This document shows positions 1 to 7,592 of a stretch of DNA of 45,429 nucleotides, piece after piece. A program made the position numbers and the translations under genes. Each line of letters opens with the position of its first letter. The stretch's first letter is position 1. The notes beneath the pieces are model-generated. The model made no database searches, had not been told where the DNA came from, and saw only the letters and a list, made by a program, of their open reading frames with translations. This stretch comes from JAAZPT01 sp034180455 (GTDB taxonomy: Bacteria; Bacillota; Clostridia; Christensenellales; Aristaeellaceae): contig JAXFOG010000023.1 of assembly GCA_034180455.1 (NCBI GenBank), forward strand, positions 1-45,429, written 5' to 3'.

Positions 1-841
1 ATATGGGAATGGAAACAAGCTGCTTTATTAGTGCCTGAGTGAAATAGTATAGGAATGTGTTTTTGCCCTGAAGTATCACTCTGAAAATAGGAACGAGTAT
101 TACAGAAGTGATAAGCTGGCCAACGAAAACTCCCACAAGCACTGTTATAAATGAAAAAGCTGAAGATTTTTTATTTATTGCCCTTGTAACTACTACGGGA
201 ATAAGACCAGTGAGTGCAGATGTGAGTGTAAACAATGGATTAAATGCGCCAGATGATGATGGCCTTACCAAAAAGCCAAGCAAATCGGCAACGGCTCCAG
301 TAATAAATCCATTTATTGGACCAAGGAAGTAGCCCGCCATGACTATAGGGAAGCCACCAAAGGATACAGAGCCTATTCTTATGGTGTTTATGGCAACTGA
401 CATGGCGATGAATATAGCGACATAGGTTATTCTATATGTTGAAAAGCTAGTTGACCTATCATCTTCAATAATCTTGCCAACTATGCCACCAATATAGCCT
501 ACTAGGAAGCCTGCTAAAATTAAAAGCACGAAGTATTTAGCAATGAAGTCCTGATAGGCGTTGAATTTTTCCATAAATGCCACAAGTTTATCGCCTTTAA
601 GCGTACTTGCCTGAGGCCAAATGCTACGGAGCAAGAGCCCGAGCGATACTGTAAATGCGCCCAATATGCCACCATAGAGTTTATTTTCAGCATAAAAGCC
701 GATAAATAGCACGCCAGCAAGTGCAAAAATAAAGCCAGTATATATTGCAGGTTTTGTATTGAACCTAATAGCAACTGCGCTTAAAGTGGCGAGTATCAGC
801 ATAATTATAGCTGATCTTTTAGAGATATTTAGTTTTTTCAT
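1..841 (-). CDS. folT: Folate-type ECF transporter S component (FolT-like), 3' end cut by window edge
   Basis: This is a membrane substrate-binding (S) subunit of an energy-coupling-factor transporter, probably for folates. It starts at ATG 841 behind an AGGAGG site and stays open to base 1, so at least 280 residues are present and the C-terminus lies outside the window. The core near residue 170 reads IGSVSFGGFPIVMAGYFLGP followed by INGFITGAVADLLG. This is the glycine-rich FolT-type substrate-binding stretch. About 110 N-terminal residues with two or three extra hydrophobic segments precede it, so the protein is longer than the usual ~170-residue S component. The THF riboswitch directly upstream supports folate as substrate. 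The ECF ATPases and T component are not in the window and are presumably shared and encoded elsewhere. Confidence 0.82.
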   Translation of the reverse strand, partial: MKKLNISKRSAIIMLILATLSAVAIRFNTKPAIYTGFIFALAGVLFIGFYAENKLYGGILGAFTVSLGLLLRSIWPQASTLKGDKLVAFMEKFNAYQDFIAKYFVLLILAGFLVGYIGGIVGKIIEDDRSTSFSTYRITYVAIFIAMSVAINTIRIGSVSFGGFPIVMAGYFLGPINGFITGAVADLLGFLVRPSSSGAFNPLFTLTSALTGLIPVVVTRAINKKSSAFSFITVLVGVFVGQLITSVILVPIFRVILQGKNTFLYYFTQALIKQLVSIPI

Positions 842-879
842 TTTCCTCCTTCACTACTGCTAAGTAAGGAGATCCTTAA

Positions 880-972
880 AAAGCAGTGAACGCGGCACTT
901 GATCGCAATTAGATTTTCGTACTGAGGCAACGTCCCATCCTCAGTCACTTAACGCCAAGTGCCTACCCTGAA
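880..972 (-). promoter_or_regulatory. Tetrahydrofolate (THF) riboswitch upstream of folT
   Basis: Read on the minus strand, the leader contains the conserved blocks GGCGUUAAGUG, GAUGGGACGUUGCC, UACGAAA and GUGCCGCGUUCAC in the order found in THF riboswitches. The outer CACUUG pairs with CAAGUG. Between the aptamer and the start codon a further stem (TTCACTGCT with AGCAGTAGTGAA, about 852-890) ends right at the AGGAGG site. Folate binding could therefore hide or expose the ribosome site, or a short internal TAAGGA/TCCTTA hairpin could act in attenuation. Family knowledge places these RNAs upstream of folT and folE in Firmicutes. The call rests on pattern matching by eye. Confidence 0.8.
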
Positions 973-1000
973 ATTTATCATTCGTGCAATACAAGCATAC

Positions 1001-1269
1001 TATTATTTATCAATAAATTCAATATGGTAAGGGAATTTGTGAGAAATAGCGATTAAATGCGAAGTTTAGATATATGAAACAAAAGTAAGTGGCGACTATG
1101 ATTGACAGGGCGATAAGAAAAGGCGATAATAAAGATAAATAAAGAATTCTATATATTATAAATTCAAGCAAGAAGTACAAAGAAAAAACTTTGAAATTGA
1201 CTAGAAATTTAAAACAGTTGATTTAATTTTTTAAACAAAGAATTGCTTGATAGTGAGGTATAGTAGAAG
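1001..1269. other. AT-rich spacer without recognisable gene
   Basis: This stretch between the divergently oriented folT riboswitch and the small-gene cluster is very AT-rich and stop-rich in all frames. I see no convincing ORF, RNA or terminator. It probably includes the folT promoter near its left end. Confidence 0.4.
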
Positions 1270-1491
1270 ATGAAAGTTGAATGGTAAAAAATAATAAAAA
1301 ATGCAAATCTACAACTTATTGTAACAAACGAGGATTTTTCGGATATAATAAAGAATAAAAATAGAGTTAGAATAGGCAATAAAATATATGATAAATTCGA
1401 TGTGCCACTTGGGATACCGTTTGGTAGGGATATTGCAGTTAACGAAACAAAAATAAATTTAATTGGAGAAAAAGTGGAATTTTTGGAGTAG
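1270..1491 (+). pseudogene. Broken small gene, probable toxin C-terminal fragment
   Basis: One frame reads through from an ATG at 1270 to a TAG at 1489-1491 but is interrupted by TAA at codon 6 (1285-1287). Downstream of that stop the frame gives a coherent soluble sequence of about 65 residues, including the stretch NRVRIGNKIYDKFDVPLGI. A complete small gene follows 30 bases later, the spacing expected of a toxin tail followed by its immunity gene. The family is not recognised. The placement among other toxin and immunity remnants makes a degraded polymorphic-toxin C-terminus the likeliest reading. Confidence 0.35.
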
Positions 1492-1521
1492 GTAATATAA
1501 AAATAATAAAGGCAAGTAATT

Positions 1522-1761
1522 ATGCGATGGTTTTATAGATTTAAAGAAAAACATAAAGCTTATATTGAATATTTTTATTCAAGAGAGAGTAAAAATTATG
1601 ATGGAATAATTCGTTTTTATTTTAAAGATAATACTATTAAAGTGATTAAGCCTTGCATTATAGATAGTGATAATATATTTTTAGAAGGAAAAGCAATTGA
1701 GCATTTTTATAAAGTGATAGATGAGAACTTCCCAGATGAAAAATCAGTAGCATGTGGTTAA
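1522..1761 (+). CDS. Small hypothetical protein, putative immunity protein
   Basis: This 79-residue intact ORF has alternating charged and aromatic residues, no signal peptide and no membrane segment, so it is probably cytoplasmic. It starts MRWFYRFKEKH and ends FPDEKSVACG. It lies 30 bases after a broken toxin-like fragment and upstream of other small ORFs. Size, solubility and context fit an immunity protein of a contact or polymorphic toxin system, but there is no diagnostic motif. A ribosome site is weak (AAAGGCAAG upstream). It could instead be a phage-derived orphan. Confidence 0.5.
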   Translation: MRWFYRFKEKHKAYIEYFYSRESKNYDGIIRFYFKDNTIKVIKPCIIDSDNIFLEGKAIEHFYKVIDENFPDEKSVACG

Positions 1762-1829
1762 ATGATTAACCAAGCCATATAGCTGGGATTTATAGCAATA
1801 TTAAAGCAAGAAAGCGAGAGAAATAATTT

Positions 1830-2048
1830 ATGGATATGTTGATTAAACTATTAAGAAATAGCATAGATCCAAAAAAGCTTACAAGTAATGATCTTGAAGC
1901 TATAAATAAAAAAAGAATGAATCCAAATGAAAAAGTTATGTGTCCACGTTGTAAAGATAAGGAGCTAAAATATAACGGCGGAGAACATGGCAATAGTGTA
2001 TATTGTGAAAAAATGGGTTGTATTTTTTCATGTTTTCGTGGAATATAA
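1830..2048 (+). CDS. Small zinc-ribbon-like protein
   Basis: This 72-residue protein has a CPRC pair near residues 38-41 and a second cysteine pair (C...C in CEKMGC) near residues 59-64, followed by a terminal CFRGI. The spacing suggests one structural zinc site (a zinc ribbon). The N-terminal half is helical and charged. It follows the 79-residue ORF by 68 bases and precedes further broken small genes. Small single-ribbon proteins occur among immunity-gene arrays, and I infer that role only from context. Confidence 0.55.
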   Translation: MDMLIKLLRNSIDPKKLTSNDLEAINKKRMNPNEKVMCPRCKDKELKYNGGEHGNSVYCEKMGCIFSCFRGI

Positions 2049-2093
2049 AATATCATAAGCATCTAATATGAACTTTTTATAAAGGATGGCATT

Positions 2094-2378
2094 ATGGATA
2101 AAGAGCGTATATCTATAGAAGTAGACCATAGTAGAAAGATTAAAATTTCTAAAGAAAAGTATGATCAGATTAAAAATTATTTTGATTAACATAAAGCTAT
2201 TGCATATGGTCCAGGTGTATTTGTTGATATTTATACAAATAAACGGGTACCTACTTTAGCTATATATCAAGATGATAATTTTTGTTGGAAAAAACAGCTT
2301 GTCTATTACTTTGAAAAATATGGCATAATACCCCCTAATGAATTTCTTAAAAAAACTTTTGGCTGGACTGTTGATTGA
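2094..2378 (+). pseudogene. Small immunity-like gene broken by in-frame TAA
   Basis: ATG 2094 follows an AAAGGATGG ribosome site. The frame encodes 31 residues, meets TAA at 2187-2189, then continues uninterrupted for 62 more codons to TGA at 2376-2378 with protein-like composition (for example PGVFVDIYTNKRVPTLAIYQ). One nonsense change in an otherwise intact ~93-codon gene is the simplest explanation. The family is unknown. The soluble, aromatic-rich composition resembles neighbouring immunity candidates. Confidence 0.5.
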
Positions 2379-2390
2379 CTATAAGCGAAG

Positions 2391-2554
2391 ATGAGAGCTG
2401 AGGGCTGGAAGTGGAGTGGACATAGTCATATACATGTAGATGATTTAAGTTTAACTCCATCGCATGGAGATTACGCTGTTTTACAAGCATTTGGTCAAAA
2501 GGAAATAGGATAATTAACAGTAAAGGCAAATCACAATATTTTGAGGTAAGATAA
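2391..2554 (+). pseudogene. JAB/JAMM-like toxin C-terminal remnant, copy 1
   Basis: The remnant carries GWKWSGHSHIHVDD then LSLTPSHGD. The HxH...SxxD spacing is that of the JAMM/MPN+ metalloprotease motif found in prokaryotic JAB domains, including toxin C-termini. The frame breaks near 2505. In a shifted frame it continues as INSKGKSQYFEVR to a TAA at 2552-2554 that directly abuts the next ATG. No delivery domain or start of a full toxin is present, so this is an orphan tail. It has a second, more degraded copy at 3133-3267. The metalloprotease assignment is an inference from the motif. Confidence 0.5.
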
Positions 2555-2830
2555 ATGAGCGAAAACTGCATGGATATTAAAATCGCAATTAAGTATGCAA
2601 AGGATTATTGTATAGATAAAGGATATGATCCATCAATTTTAGAAAAATTAAAATATAATAAGGGTAGCTATATCTGCGCATTCGTAAAAGACAAGGATTT
2701 AGATTATAAGCCTGACCTAACAACGGATATAGAATCAATGCCTTACTTTTTTTTAGGTGTAAAAAATGATGGTACAGTTGTTGAGGGTCCAGACACACAC
2801 TTATTTTTGGAAGGAAAGATAGAGTTGTAA
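2555..2830 (+). CDS. Putative immunity protein, paralogue A
   Basis: This 91-residue cytoplasmic protein starts at the base after the stop of the JAB-like tail. It is a clear paralogue of the 92-residue protein at 3267-3545. The C-terminal halves share YKPDLTTDI, SMPY and EGPDTHLFLEGKIEL, while the N-terminal halves diverge. The abutting arrangement toxin tail then small gene, repeated twice, is the standard layout of toxin-immunity pairs. I infer that it neutralises the JAB-like domain. No catalytic motif or membrane segment is seen. Confidence 0.6.
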   Translation: MSENCMDIKIAIKYAKDYCIDKGYDPSILEKLKYNKGSYICAFVKDKDLDYKPDLTTDIESMPYFFLGVKNDGTVVEGPDTHLFLEGKIEL

Positions 2831-2892
2831 TTGGGTTTACATAGTACGATTGAAAATGTTAAATTAAGTAAAATAAAAGGTAAGAAATAGTA

Positions 2893-3097
2893 TGGATAAG
2901 AAAGAAATAGATTTTATGTTAAGCATAAATGAGAATGATAATTATGATAATACTTTACCTAATCTAAGTCATGAAGAATTATTAAAATTAAAACAAGAAT
3001 AAAAAAAAGATTAATAAAAAGTATCAATGATAATAGAAAAGAAAACAACGAGCCACCTTTATCTGATGATGAAATAAATATAATAATGAGTTGGTAA
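2893..3097 (+). pseudogene. Frameshifted small gene, immunity-like
   Basis: ATG 2893 opens MDKKEIDFMLSINENDN and continues to LLKLKQE, where a TAA and an A-run appear near 3000. One missing base in the T/A-run would restore a frame running KKRLIKSINDNRKENN to DDEINIIMSW and a stop at 3095-3097. The rebuilt ~68-residue protein is acidic and soluble and resembles short immunity-type proteins. The frameshift sits next to an eight-A homopolymer, so a sequencing error is also possible. Confidence 0.45.
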
Positions 3098-3132
3098 GTT
3101 CTCGGTGGAATTTATAAACATAATCTGTGTTT

Positions 3133-3267
3133 TATTATTTTGTAGAAACTGATAGCTTAAGCACGATGGCTTCGGATGGGGATTGTTTAATTTTGAAAGC
3201 TTTTTGTCAAAGAAAAAGTTGTATTATAAATGCAAAAGGAATATACAAATTTTTTGAGGTAGAATAA
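3133..3267 (+). pseudogene. JAB/JAMM-like toxin C-terminal remnant, copy 2
   Basis: A ~44-codon open tail reads DSLSTMASDGDCLILKAF then INAKGIYKFFEVE. It is homologous to the tail at 2391-2554: the SxxD element and the terminal INxKGxxxxFEV block are both kept. The upstream HxH half is gone. The stop TAA at 3265-3267 overlaps the next ATG by one base (TAATG). The coupling of tail to immunity gene is kept in both copies, showing that the unit was duplicated as toxin tail plus immunity gene. Confidence 0.5.
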
Positions 3268-3545
3268 TGGCTAAATTTATTACTGTAGAGAAAGATTTTG
3301 CTTTAGAGAAAGCAAAAGAATATTGCAAAAAAAAAGGATATGATTCAAGCATATTAGATAAACTTGAGTTTAGAAAAGGTGCCCCGTCTTCTGTATTTGT
3401 AAAATCTAAAAAGCTTGATTTTAAACCTGATTTAACAACGGACATAGCATCTATGCCTTACTGTTTTTTAGGAGTGAGATCAGATGGTACAGTATTTGAG
3501 GGACCAGACACGCACTTATTTTTGGAAGGAAAGATAGAGTTGTAA
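3267..3545 (+). CDS. Putative immunity protein, paralogue B
   Basis: This 92-residue protein is roughly 60% identical by eye to the one at 2555-2830, with the last ~40 residues nearly the same. It overlaps the preceding toxin tail by one base, implying translational coupling to the toxin in the ancestor. The N-terminal region (residues 1-30) is lysine-rich and helical. A terminator-like hairpin follows at 3598. As with its paralogue, the immunity role is inferred from the repeated arrangement. Confidence 0.6.
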   Translation: MAKFITVEKDFALEKAKEYCKKKGYDSSILDKLEFRKGAPSSVFVKSKKLDFKPDLTTDIASMPYCFLGVRSDGTVFEGPDTHLFLEGKIEL

Positions 3546-3597
3546 TTGGGCCAGCAAAGCATATTACAAGAATGTTAGTATAGTATAAGTTAGATAT

Positions 3598-3630
3598 GAG
3601 CTATCAAATTTGGTAGCTCGTTTTATTTTA
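3598..3630 (+). terminator. Intrinsic terminator after immunity gene B
   Basis: The stem GAGCTATCA/TGGTAGCTC (3598-3619) is followed by a T-rich tract GTTTTATTTTA. It ends the small-gene cluster on the plus strand. Confidence 0.65.
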
Positions 3631-3647
3631 TCAATAAATCAATACCT

Positions 3648-3670
3648 AAGCACCCTACTGGTGCTTTTTT
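3648..3670 (+). terminator. Second intrinsic terminator
   Basis: The stem AAGCACC/GGTGCTT with a short loop is followed by TTTTTT. It lies 18 bases after the previous hairpin. The ~160 bases from here to 3828 hold no gene I can support. Confidence 0.65.
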
Positions 3671-3828
3671 GATGCAAGAAATGGTAGGACATAGGAAATT
3701 TAAGCGTAAGCCTGAAGTCTGTGGCAAGTGGACTTGAGGCTGGAGAGCTTGCAAGACACAGTTGATAGGCTAGACAACACAATGCCAAGCTAAAGAGAAA
3801 GTTGTACCATTTCGCGCAACAAAAGCAA

Positions 3829-3851
3829 ATAAAAAAGGGATCGCTCCCTTT
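3829..3851 (-). terminator. Minus-strand terminator downstream of TRIC gene and its tail copy
   Basis: The stem AAAGGGA/TCCCTTT with loop TCGC is followed on the minus strand by a T-run (complement of 3829-3834). It is placed to end transcription coming from the TRIC gene through the duplicated tail. Confidence 0.55.
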
Positions 3852-3891
3852 GGGAATTATAGGGTTTTTAGATTTGTATTAACTTGCTTAT

Positions 3892-4005
3892 TTAGCTTAG
3901 TTTGGGAAGGTTGAGGCCCTTTTTTCTGCTGATGTAGCGAATGAGTATGGCTATGCCTATGCTTATGAGTATGCTGGAGTACTTATTTTTAACATAAGCT
4001 ATGCC
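3892..4005 (-). pseudogene. Truncated extra copy of the TRIC gene 3' end
   Basis: On the minus strand this encodes KNKYSSILISIGIAILIRYI followed by SRKKGLNLPKLS and a stop. That matches the last ~34 residues of the intact gene at 4066-4707. Nucleotide differences include several synonymous changes, so the copy is old or came from a diverged paralogue that was once a gene. Similarity continues ~24 bases past the stop (AGATTTGTATTA motif at 3869 and 4044). Upstream the copy meets a stop and loses similarity near 4005. Confidence 0.75.
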
Positions 4006-4065
4006 CTATGTTATTTTGCTAAATATGTAATCATGCTATTTTTAGATTTGTATTAGCTTACATGT

Positions 4066-4707
4066 TTAGCTGAGTTTGGGGAGGTTGAGACCCTTTTTTC
4101 TGCTGATGTAGCGAATGAGTATTATTATGCCAGTACTTATAAGCATGCTGGAATACTTATCAAGCACTTTAAGCAAGAGTATGTAGCAGGCGCCACCTAT
4201 AAGTGAGGCGAGCGCATAGATGTGCTTTTGGAACACGAAAGGTATCTTGCCAGCCATGATGTCGCGCATTATTCCCCCACCTGTGCCAGTGAGCAAGCCA
4301 AGCACTAAGTAAAGTATGAATGTGCCATTATAGGTAGACCTTATGCCAACGTTTATGCCAAGAACTGTGAAAATGCCAAGACCTACGCTATCGCTTATGA
4401 ACAAAATTTCTTCATAAAGAAGCTTGAAACGGTCTGAATATTTATCTTTAAGCATAGAGTAAGCTATGATAAAAACTACTAGCGTGCCTATTGCCACGAG
4501 AAAGTTGGTTTGATCGCGAAAAGATAGTGGTGGAGTGATGCCGATTATCATGTCACGAAGTATACCACCACCAACTGCTGTGATAATGCCAAGTACTGAT
4601 ATGCCCAGAATGTCCATTTTCTTCTCTATGCCCACAACTGCGCCACTTATGGCGAAGGATATTGTGCCAATTATCTCAAGTATAAAATAAAGAGTGCTAA
4701 AGTCCAT
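4066..4707 (-). CDS. TRIC-family (UPF0126/YicG-like) cation channel
   Basis: This 213-residue membrane protein has about seven hydrophobic segments and two repeats of the family glycine domain: AVGGGILRD at residues 44-52 and GTGGGIMRD at 141-149. It is the full family length. Bacterial TRIC proteins form homotrimeric monovalent-cation channels, with the GGGxxRD signature lining the pore. Start ATG 4707 has GAGGA upstream. A truncated copy of its 3' end lies just downstream. It has no operon partner, since the next gene is 290 bases away and divergent. Confidence 0.88.
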   Translation of the reverse strand: MDFSTLYFILEIIGTISFAISGAVVGIEKKMDILGISVLGIITAVGGGILRDMIIGITPPLSFRDQTNFLVAIGTLVVFIIAYSMLKDKYSDRFKLLYEEILFISDSVGLGIFTVLGINVGIRSTYNGTFILYLVLGLLTGTGGGIMRDIMAGKIPFVFQKHIYALASLIGGACYILLLKVLDKYSSMLISTGIIILIRYISRKKGLNLPKLS

Positions 4708-4999
4708 GCTGTCCTCAAAAAAGTAATTTAATAGATATATATAAGCACAAAATTTTAAATATTACAAACAAGCGATTATAACAATTTATAATATATGAAG
4801 CTGTTTTATTAGGATTGTTTTGATATTTATCTAAAAAATTAAAAAAAGTTATATAAAACTAATTATAAAAGTGATATAATTTAGTAAAGGCTATACCTAA
4901 ACAGCATACTTGCAGAATCAAAATTTAATTAAAGAAGTTGAAATATGTACTGCTTTTGAATGGTTGAGAGATTAGGAAAAATAGAAAGGAGTTTGAATA
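4708..4999. promoter_or_regulatory. Divergent intergenic region, promoter for the MFS gene
   Basis: This 290-base AT-rich gap separates divergent genes. GTGATATAATTTAG near 4870-4880 gives a good -10 (TATAAT) for the plus-strand MFS gene, though the -35 is not consensus. About 110 bases of leader follow. No gene is seen. Confidence 0.4.
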
Positions 5000-6268
5000 T
5001 TGAGTAAAGCTATTAAAAGTTTACTAAAGAACAAGAGCTATCTTAGCTATTTTTTTGCGACAGCATTTTCTATGGGCTCTAGCAATATTCTTCAATTTAC
5101 CCTAGCCCTATATATTTTGGAAAAAACAGGATCGCCACTTGTATATGCATCTATACTTTCCATTATAGTTATTCCAAGAATTTTACTCACTCCTGTAGGA
5201 GGAGTTGTGGGTGATAGACTAAAACGAATAAGCATTATGAAAACTTTAAATATGCTTCAAATTGTAGTTATGAGCATATATGCGATTTACTCAGGTATTT
5301 GTGGTGATATTTCACTTATCTCAGTATATATTCTTGTTATAATTTTAGAGATGGTTGAGGTATTTTATAATTCAGCCGAAAGCTCCATACTATCTGAGAT
5401 TATAGATAAAGAATTGATGGAAGAAGCTGTTACTTTATCAAGAGTTGATGATGGCATTGTATATATTACAACACCAATGCTGGCAGCATTTATATATAAA
5501 AGCTTTGGAATTTTTGGTTCATTTGTTTTGATAAGCACTTTATTAGTTTTCTCGCTAATATTAAATTTCTTTATTGAAACGCCCTATTCTGATGAATTAA
5601 AGGAGAAAAAATCAAAGGGTATCAAGTCTTTCTTTTCTGAATTTATTGAAGGTATAAATGAATTAAGAAAGGATAAATTCTCAAAAATCTTTGTAATAGT
5701 AGCTCCATTAATTAACTTTTCATTTTCAGCTATATTTAGTGTTGTTATAACATATGTATTTTTGGAAGTATTTAAAACCAGTGAGTATATCTATGGTATA
5801 TATAGGATGGCAACTGCAGGTTTAAGTGTCTTGCTGCCATTTTTGATACTTCCAATTATCAAAAAAATTAAACCAGAAAAATTATTAAAGTACAGTGCTA
5901 TATCTATATCAGGATTTCTATTTTTAATTGCTTGCTGTGTTTATTATGGAATGGGAGCTGGAAAGGACAATATTGCTTTGGTAGTATGTATAATAACATT
6001 TTTAGATTGCTTGGTAATTAGTTCAGTTATGCCATTAAATATAGCTACACAAGTATTTTTTCAAAAAAACATTAAAAACGAATATAGAAGTAGAATTATG
6101 TCAGTTTTTAGCATGCTTGCATTATCATCAATACCTTTGGGAAATATGTTTTATGGATTTTTAGCAAATATTATGCCAGCATATATGTGTATATTTATTG
6201 CAAGTTTAGCTGTACTGATTACCTACCCACTTATTTTGTATATATCTAAAGATAAAAGTGTTGGGTAA
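5000..6268 (+). CDS. MFS efflux transporter
   Basis: This 422-residue major-facilitator permease has about 12 membrane segments. The loop after helix 2 reads GGVVGDRLKR, the MFS motif A type (GxxxDRxxR). It resembles the macrolide-efflux or multidrug branch by its general layout, but the substrate cannot be read from sequence. Translation probably starts at TTG 5000, eight bases after GAAAGGAG. A methyltransferase follows 270 bases later and may or may not be functionally linked. Confidence 0.8.
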   Translation: MSKAIKSLLKNKSYLSYFFATAFSMGSSNILQFTLALYILEKTGSPLVYASILSIIVIPRILLTPVGGVVGDRLKRISIMKTLNMLQIVVMSIYAIYSGICGDISLISVYILVIILEMVEVFYNSAESSILSEIIDKELMEEAVTLSRVDDGIVYITTPMLAAFIYKSFGIFGSFVLISTLLVFSLILNFFIETPYSDELKEKKSKGIKSFFSEFIEGINELRKDKFSKIFVIVAPLINFSFSAIFSVVITYVFLEVFKTSEYIYGIYRMATAGLSVLLPFLILPIIKKIKPEKLLKYSAISISGFLFLIACCVYYGMGAGKDNIALVVCIITFLDCLVISSVMPLNIATQVFFQKNIKNEYRSRIMSVFSMLALSSIPLGNMFYGFLANIMPAYMCIFIASLAVLITYPLILYISKDKSVG

Positions 6269-6540
6269 AAAAATATAAATAGATAATTTAAAGACAAAGC
6301 TAAAGATATATAAGCAAGTAGCTTTAAAGTTTTGCAAGGAATGAAAGCCATACGAAGCAATCCAAATTATTTCACAGAAAAATGAATGTAGTACTAATGC
6401 TGTAATGATTTATTACTTAGTTGATGAATTTACGGATACAAGCCTTTGGCTGAGTTACAAGCGTTTATTGACAACAATTATAAAAATAAGAAAGGATAAT
6501 CTGCTAATTTTTGGAAAGCCAGATTTTGTAGGGTAAGAGA
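6269..6540 (+). other. Spacer with short decayed coding traces
   Basis: No intact gene is present. Short stretches look like remnants in different frames, for example MKAIRSNPNYFTEK near 6340 and a tail QAFIDNNYKNKK near 6460. This suggests a small gene lost by frameshifts. It ends with GTAGGGTAAGAG, which supplies a ribosome site for the next gene. Confidence 0.3.
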
Positions 6541-7383
6541 ATGAATAAGATAAAAATAAAAAAGAACAGTGTTCAAGAGACCTTGATAATTCCTTTGTAT
6601 GGAAGAAAGATGTGCGCAGAGCAATTTCCAACGCTATATAGGGATAAATATGCTGAAGAAATATGTAATAAAATAGACTATGACTTTAGTGATCTTGATA
6701 AAAATGAAAACCGTCTGATGTATCAATTTGGCTCACTTGAAGGAGCCATGAGAGAGTTGGACATGATTTATGAAATTAAGGATTATTTGAAAACTCACGA
6801 AAAGGCTGCTGTTGTAAATATGGGTTGTGGTTTAAATATGACAGGCAGAAATGCAGACAATGGTAGCTGCAAAATGTATAATCTTGACTTTCAAGATGTT
6901 ATAGAATTAAGAAATCAAATAATTCCTACTTGCGACAGAGAAGAAAACATCGCTTGCGATTTAAACGATTTTGAGTGGATGAACAAAATAGACTCAAGGG
7001 ACGGAGCAGTATTTTATGCTGCAGGTGTATTTCATTATTTTACAAAAGAGCAGATAAAGAAAATGGTAATTGCTATGGCAGAAAAGTTCCCAGGATGCAT
7101 ACTTGTTTTTGACACAGCGGGAAAATTTGCTAGAGATAAGTTGATGAAATTCAAGCTCAAAAAATTTGGAATAAATGATGTATCGGGCCTATTCTGCATA
7201 TCTAAAGAAAATGAGCTTAAGGGTTGGTCGGATAAAATTGTATTAAGCTCACGAAAGAGTTATATGAATGGGTATTATGCTCTTGATGATCCAAACATAA
7301 GGCCAATGCATAAATTTTTAGCAAAGCTATGTGATAGTCTTGCAAAGATGTATATAAATCGCTTTGAATTTGTGGAAAGATAA
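6541..7383 (+). CDS. LCM-family class I SAM-dependent methyltransferase
   Basis: This 280-residue soluble enzyme matches the leucine-carboxyl-methyltransferase / tetracenomycin-synthesis family. It has an N-terminal VQETLIIPLYGRK stretch, a SAM-binding glycine motif VVNMGCGLNMTGR near residues 91-103, an acidic strand end LDFQDVIELR, and GAVFYAAGVFHYF after motif III. Homologues methylate carboxyl or hydroxyl groups of small molecules, and the substrate is unknown here. It may be co-transcribed with the MFS exporter, though the 272-base gap makes that uncertain. Confidence 0.75.
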   Translation: MNKIKIKKNSVQETLIIPLYGRKMCAEQFPTLYRDKYAEEICNKIDYDFSDLDKNENRLMYQFGSLEGAMRELDMIYEIKDYLKTHEKAAVVNMGCGLNMTGRNADNGSCKMYNLDFQDVIELRNQIIPTCDREENIACDLNDFEWMNKIDSRDGAVFYAAGVFHYFTKEQIKKMVIAMAEKFPGCILVFDTAGKFARDKLMKFKLKKFGINDVSGLFCISKENELKGWSDKIVLSSRKSYMNGYYALDDPNIRPMHKFLAKLCDSLAKMYINRFEFVER

Positions 7384-7592
7384 TATTAGACAAAAAAAGT
7401 TATAAATAAAAGCAAAAACATATAAATGGTATATCCCAAATCTTGTATCGTTTACAAAGCATTCGTAATGTAATTATCGTTACTTATTATGATGGGTTTA
7501 ATTTAATCGGCTGCTTTTAACAAGGAAAAAGTCTTATCACTTGATTTTTATATTATTTTATGATAAAATAAAAAAAAATAGGAGAAATCAAT

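Noticed and set aside
1285..2189. In-frame TAA codons as evidence for stop-codon reassignment
   Set aside because: Many intact genes in the window end in TAA and none needs read-through. Only the decaying cluster shows internal TAA.
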